8,349 nt of DNA from Promethearchaeum sp. (lineage in GTDB: Archaea > Asgardarchaeota > Lokiarchaeia > Sigyniarchaeales > Promethearchaeaceae): positions 1-8,349 of the forward strand of contig JAUWPK010000148.1 of NCBI GenBank assembly GCA_030611625.1, written 5' to 3'. A model generated the notes under the pieces. That model was not told the DNA's origin, searched no databases, and saw only the letters and a program-made list of their open reading frames with translations. Positions 5,444 to 8,349 of this stretch are shown one piece after another. Both the position numbers and the translations under genes were made by a program. Position 1 is the stretch's first letter; each line of letters begins with the position of its first letter.

Positions 5444-7170
5444 TTGAAATTTGTAATTTGAATTTTTCTTATTTTGGGAAAAACTCTGGGGCAATAAAAG
5501 ATATTAACTTAAATATTTCTAAAGGGGAATTTGTTCTTCTAACTGGGCTTTCAGGAAGTGGAAAATCAACATTAATTCGGGTATTAAATGGTTTGATCCC
5601 TAATTTTTATGGTGGTCGAATATCAGGATCGGTAAAAGTTCAAGATATGAACGTTTTTGAAGAAAAACCTCGAATTCTTGCACAGAAAATAGGAATGGTT
5701 TTTCAAAATCCTGAAAATCAACTTTTTATGAATAATGTTGAATCTGAGTTGATTTTTGGCTTAGAAAATATAAAATTGAGCAGAAGTAAAATAGAAAAAA
5801 GGTTAAACGATACTATTGAGCTATTAGGGTTGGAATCAATGCGGAAAAGATCTATAAATTCTCTCTCAGGTGGTGAAAAGCAAAAAGTGGCAATTGGTGC
5901 TATATTAGCTATGCAACCTGAGATCTTTATATTGGATGAGCCAACATCTGAGCTTGATCCAAAATCTGCAGAAGAAATCTTACAAGTTGTTCAACATCTA
6001 AATAAAAAATTGGGAATAACTGTAATTTTGATTGAACATAGAATAGATCGTGTTATTGAATTTGTAGATCGTTTAATTATTATGAAGGACGGTCAAATTA
6101 TTCAAGATAATAAACCGAAACAAATTTTCCATGAAGAAAATAATTCAAATAAATATTTCATCCCTCCAATAATCAAATTATTTCTGGAAATCATTAAACA
6201 GAAAAATATATTATTGAAATACAAGATCTCTCCAAACGATATTCCAATTAATATTGAAGAATGTTCTTTAATTCTAAAAGAATTTTTTGCAGATTTAACG
6301 TTCAATGAGAGCAATATTAAATGTCTTCAACAAAATAATGAGAAATATATGCAAAAATTTCTCGATTCTACTCCTTTAATAGAATTTACCAATGTTAACT
6401 TTGAATACGAGAAAAACAATATAATCTTATCAAATATCAATTTCAAAGCTTATCCTGGTGAATTTATTGCAATCATAGGCGATAATGGAGCTGGAAAAAC
6501 TACTTTTTTAAAACTTTTTAATGGGTTACTACGACCCAAAAATGGCTCGATTAAAATTAAGGGAAAAAATTTGAAGAACTTATCCGTAGCCCAAATCTCA
6601 CGCGATGTTGGGTATCTATTCCAAAATCCAAGTATACAATTTTATCAAGATACGGTTAGAGAGGAACTAGAAGTAGTTTTAAGAAATTTTAAAATTCATT
6701 CAGAAAATGCAAAAGAACTTCTGGAAGAATATTCTGATAGATTAGATCTTAAATCTTTATTATCTATTTATCCCCGCTATCTATCTTATGGGGAACAGCA
6801 ACGGGCAGCATTAGCATCAATGCTTGTAATTCAACCTAAAATTTTAATTATGGATGAACCTACCCATGGGATGGATTCTTTACAAAAAGACCATTTTTTT
6901 AATTATCTTGATGAATATCGAAAAAATGGGAATATAGTGATATTGGTTACCCATGATATCGAGAGCTTAACGAAATATCCAGAAAGAATTCTTTTCTTCT
7001 CTGAGGGTAAAATAATTTTGGATGATTTTTCAGAAAATGTGCTTTCACATCCAATAACTTCACAATTTACACCACAAATTAACCGTCTAATTAAAAATTT
7101 TCCTAACCTACCTAATAAAATAATAAAAACTGAAGAATTATTGGAGCTGATTGAGAATGCGGAAATCTAA
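5440..7170 (+). CDS. Fused double ATPase subunit of ECF transporter (EcfA-EcfA)
   Basis: A 576-residue protein with two complete ABC ATPase domains in tandem, powering the ECF importer from the cytoplasmic face. Domain 1 (about 1-235): Walker A GLSGSGKST (36-44), Q-loop FQNPENQ (88-94), signature LSGGEKQ (142-148), Walker B FILDEP (163-168) with Glu167, D-loop SELD, and switch His200. Domain 2 (about 312-540): Walker A GDNGAGKTT (347-355), Q-loop FQNPSIQ (394-400), signature LSYGEQQ (448-454), Walker B LIMDEP (469-474) with Glu473, D-loop HGMD, and switch His505. Both nucleotide sites therefore look catalytically intact; the only departure is Tyr for Gly in the second signature. Many ECF systems use separate EcfA1 and EcfA2; fused forms such as YkoD are known. 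The linker (235-312) is polar and Asn/Lys-rich. The ATG overlaps the ecfT stop by 4 bases, with GGGGGAT 11 bases upstream as a likely ribosome site. Confidence 0.95.
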   Translation: MIEICNLNFSYFGKNSGAIKDINLNISKGEFVLLTGLSGSGKSTLIRVLNGLIPNFYGGRISGSVKVQDMNVFEEKPRILAQKIGMVFQNPENQLFMNNVESELIFGLENIKLSRSKIEKRLNDTIELLGLESMRKRSINSLSGGEKQKVAIGAILAMQPEIFILDEPTSELDPKSAEEILQVVQHLNKKLGITVILIEHRIDRVIEFVDRLIIMKDGQIIQDNKPKQIFHEENNSNKYFIPPIIKLFLEIIKQKNILLKYKISPNDIPINIEECSLILKEFFADLTFNESNIKCLQQNNEKYMQKFLDSTPLIEFTNVNFEYEKNNIILSNINFKAYPGEFIAIIGDNGAGKTTFLKLFNGLLRPKNGSIKIKGKNLKNLSVAQISRDVGYLFQNPSIQFYQDTVREELEVVLRNFKIHSENAKELLEEYSDRLDLKSLLSIYPRYLSYGEQQRAALASMLVIQPKILIMDEPTHGMDSLQKDHFFNYLDEYRKNGNIVILVTHDIESLTKYPERILFFSEGKIILDDFSENVLSHPITSQFTPQINRLIKNFPNLPNKIIKTEELLELIENAEI

Positions 7171-7918
7171 TATGGTTTTATCGTTGATTTTTGTATATAG
7201 CCTTTTTATTATCATTATTCCATTGAAATTTTCAGGAACGCTCATTGATCTTAGTTCAAATATTCTAAGTCTAATGATAAGCATTGTTATATATCTGGTT
7301 TTATTTCTGCTTGGTGTTTATTACAGATTAGAAGAAACCTCTCTTTCCACAAAAGAGTTATCCTTTATTGCTATATATAGTACATTTGCTGCAGTAGCAA
7401 GAATTCCATTTGTCAGTTTACCCGGTATTCAACCTTGTTCTTATTTAATTTTAATAGTAGGTTATGTTTTTGGACCCTTGATTGGTTGTATGATTGGTGC
7501 AAATGTAGCGATAATTTCAAATTTGATTTTGGGTCAAGGCGCGTGGACTGTATACCAAATAGTAGCTTGGGGTTTTATTGGTGTTGTGGGAGGTTTACTA
7601 AAACGATCTAAAAATAAAAATCCCAATAAATGGGTATTATCAATAATCGGTTTTATTTTGGGATTTATTTTTGGTTGGATTATGAATTTATGGACATGGA
7701 TGATGTCTACGCCTTCTCTTTCATTTAATTCTTTTTTAATTGTTAGTTTGAAATCATTTCCGTTTGATTTGGCTCATGCTATTGGTAATTTTCTTTTTTT
7801 ATTCTTTTTTGGTATAAAATCCATAAATATTTTGCAAAGACATAGGCAAAGATTCATGATTGTATTTGAAAATGAAAATTACGAAAAAGAAGAAAAAAAT
7901 ATTGATTTACCATATTGA
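7157..7918 (+). CDS. ECF transporter substrate-binding S component
   Basis: A 253-residue integral membrane protein expected to bind the substrate (usually a vitamin or related micronutrient) for the ECF importer encoded just upstream. Two N-terminal hydrophobic segments (about 7-24 and 34-55) precede a six-helix core (about 67-225). Landmark residues are ARIPF (81-85), LPGIQP (88-93), FGP (105-107), GQGAWTVYQ (126-134) and FDLAHAIGN (203-211). From memory this pattern matches S components of Clostridia and Actinobacteria, some placed near cobalamin-related genes; I cannot assign the substrate. Its length exceeds the usual 170-200 residues because of the N-terminal pair and a charged tail (about 228-253). 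The ATG at 7157 lies 10 bases after GGAG (7143-7146). A TTG at 7151 and an ATG at 7172 are alternatives. It overlaps the ATPase gene by 14 bases. Presence in the same operon argues for a dedicated (group I) transporter. Confidence 0.87.
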   Translation: MRKSNMVLSLIFVYSLFIIIIPLKFSGTLIDLSSNILSLMISIVIYLVLFLLGVYYRLEETSLSTKELSFIAIYSTFAAVARIPFVSLPGIQPCSYLILIVGYVFGPLIGCMIGANVAIISNLILGQGAWTVYQIVAWGFIGVVGGLLKRSKNKNPNKWVLSIIGFILGFIFGWIMNLWTWMMSTPSLSFNSFLIVSLKSFPFDLAHAIGNFLFLFFFGIKSINILQRHRQRFMIVFENENYEKEEKNIDLPY

Positions 7919-8349
7919 ATTTCTAATGATTGTGTCAGATCTGTTTGGTCCGATTGAAATAATTGCTAGTTCTGTTCCCAAAATCTCTTCAATTTTATCT
8001 ATATAATTTTTAACTTTATCTGGTAATGCATTATATCCTTCTTTGGCGATTCTTGACCATTCTTCTGGAGGTAATTTTTTCCATCCTGGCATTTCAATAT
8101 ATTCTGGAATGCATTTTTCTATAATTTCTGATTGAATTGGCCAACTTTTAAGGGATTCTCCATTATAATTATATCCAACGCAAATTTTTACGGGATTTAC
8201 GCCTGCTAAAGCATCCAAAAGAGTAATTGCTATACTATCATAATGATTTATCATTGTTGAATACTTCAAATTAAAAAGATCTATCCAACCAACTCTTCGT
8301 GGTCTTCCCGTAGTTGTTCCATATTCATGTCCTTGCTCCCGAATTTGAT
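7907..8349 (-). CDS. purA: Adenylosuccinate synthetase, C-terminal part (5' end beyond the window)
   Basis: The last 146 codons of a minus-strand gene that continues past the right edge. The enzyme joins IMP and aspartate using GTP to give adenylosuccinate, the first committed step from IMP to AMP, in the cytoplasm. Visible family landmarks in order: GHEYGTTTGRPRRVGW (8332-8285; the TTGRPRR loop binds IMP/substrate), SIAITLLDAL, VKICVGYNYNGE, a PGW segment, then AIISIGPNRSDTII at the C terminus. These match the end of PurA closely and the frame is intact. A start at the TTG at 8267-8269 would be wrong, because conserved residues continue upstream of it in frame. The gene is convergent with the S-component gene and overlaps it by 12 bases at the 3' ends; there is no sign of a functional link. 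Confidence 0.93.
   Translation of the reverse strand, partial: QIREQGHEYGTTTGRPRRVGWIDLFNLKYSTMINHYDSIAITLLDALAGVNPVKICVGYNYNGESLKSWPIQSEIIEKCIPEYIEMPGWKKLPPEEWSRIAKEGYNALPDKVKNYIDKIEEILGTELAIISIGPNRSDTIIRNSIW

Noticed and set aside
6102..6314. Minus-strand frame over the linker of the fused ATPase
   Set aside because: Antisense to an intact linker between two complete ABC domains; no independent support.
5440..7170. Two separate ATPase genes joined by a missed stop or frameshift
   Set aside because: The frame is continuous through a typical 78-residue linker and fused EcfA proteins are known, so no error need be assumed.
7907..8269. Treating the purA segment as a complete 120-residue gene started at TTG
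   Set aside because: The conserved TTGRPRR loop and further PurA sequence continue in frame upstream of the TTG to the window edge, so the gene is partial, not short.

Overview
The window is a low-GC (around 30% by eye), densely packed stretch that looks archaeal, most plausibly from an Asgard-type archaeon. The reasons are archaeal TATA-like boxes upstream of genes, T-tract transcription ends, few Shine-Dalgarno sites, a membrane-anchored toast-rack protein and a zinc-ribbon/RDD protein. This placement is inference; a low-GC bacterium is not excluded, and the phosphoglycerate mutase is strikingly bacterial in character.

Left part (1-2876): a T20 tract and a 5' region with several inverted repeats precede a 347-residue single-pass membrane protein. 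Its outer part is built from about nine variants of a short 'N/D-A/V-G-x-I-D-I' repeat (toast-rack/DUF4097/LiaF-like fold). Next comes a stretch of about 300 bases without a confident gene. It contains an open frame lacking a good start codon, several small hairpins and a terminator-like stem with a T tract. After it lies a 12-helix major facilitator superfamily transporter of unknown substrate.

Middle (2877-4513): an RDD-family membrane protein with an N-terminal zinc ribbon, then a full-length 2,3-bisphosphoglycerate-dependent phosphoglycerate mutase (glycolysis/gluconeogenesis). The mutase ribosome binding site can be drawn inside a small hairpin. The 153-base gap after it carries a perfect 15-base palindrome and a TATA-like box.

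Right part (4514-8349): a three-gene operon with overlapping ends encodes a complete energy-coupling factor (ECF) vitamin-type importer: EcfT scaffold, a single polypeptide carrying both ATPase domains, and a dedicated S component. The substrate is not assignable with confidence. The S component has the GQGxWTxxQ motif and N-terminal extra helices of a family known from Clostridia and Actinobacteria. EcfT departs from the usual Ala-Arg-Gly at its first coupling motif. On the opposite strand, the 3' part of adenylosuccinate synthetase (purA) runs in from beyond the right edge and its end overlaps the S-component gene by 12 bases.

I see no CRISPR array, insertion sequence, tRNA or rRNA. The nearest things to undescribed biology are the structured/start-less region at 1232-1450, the inverted repeats at 71-138, the repeat-built surface protein, and the orphan ECF importer.
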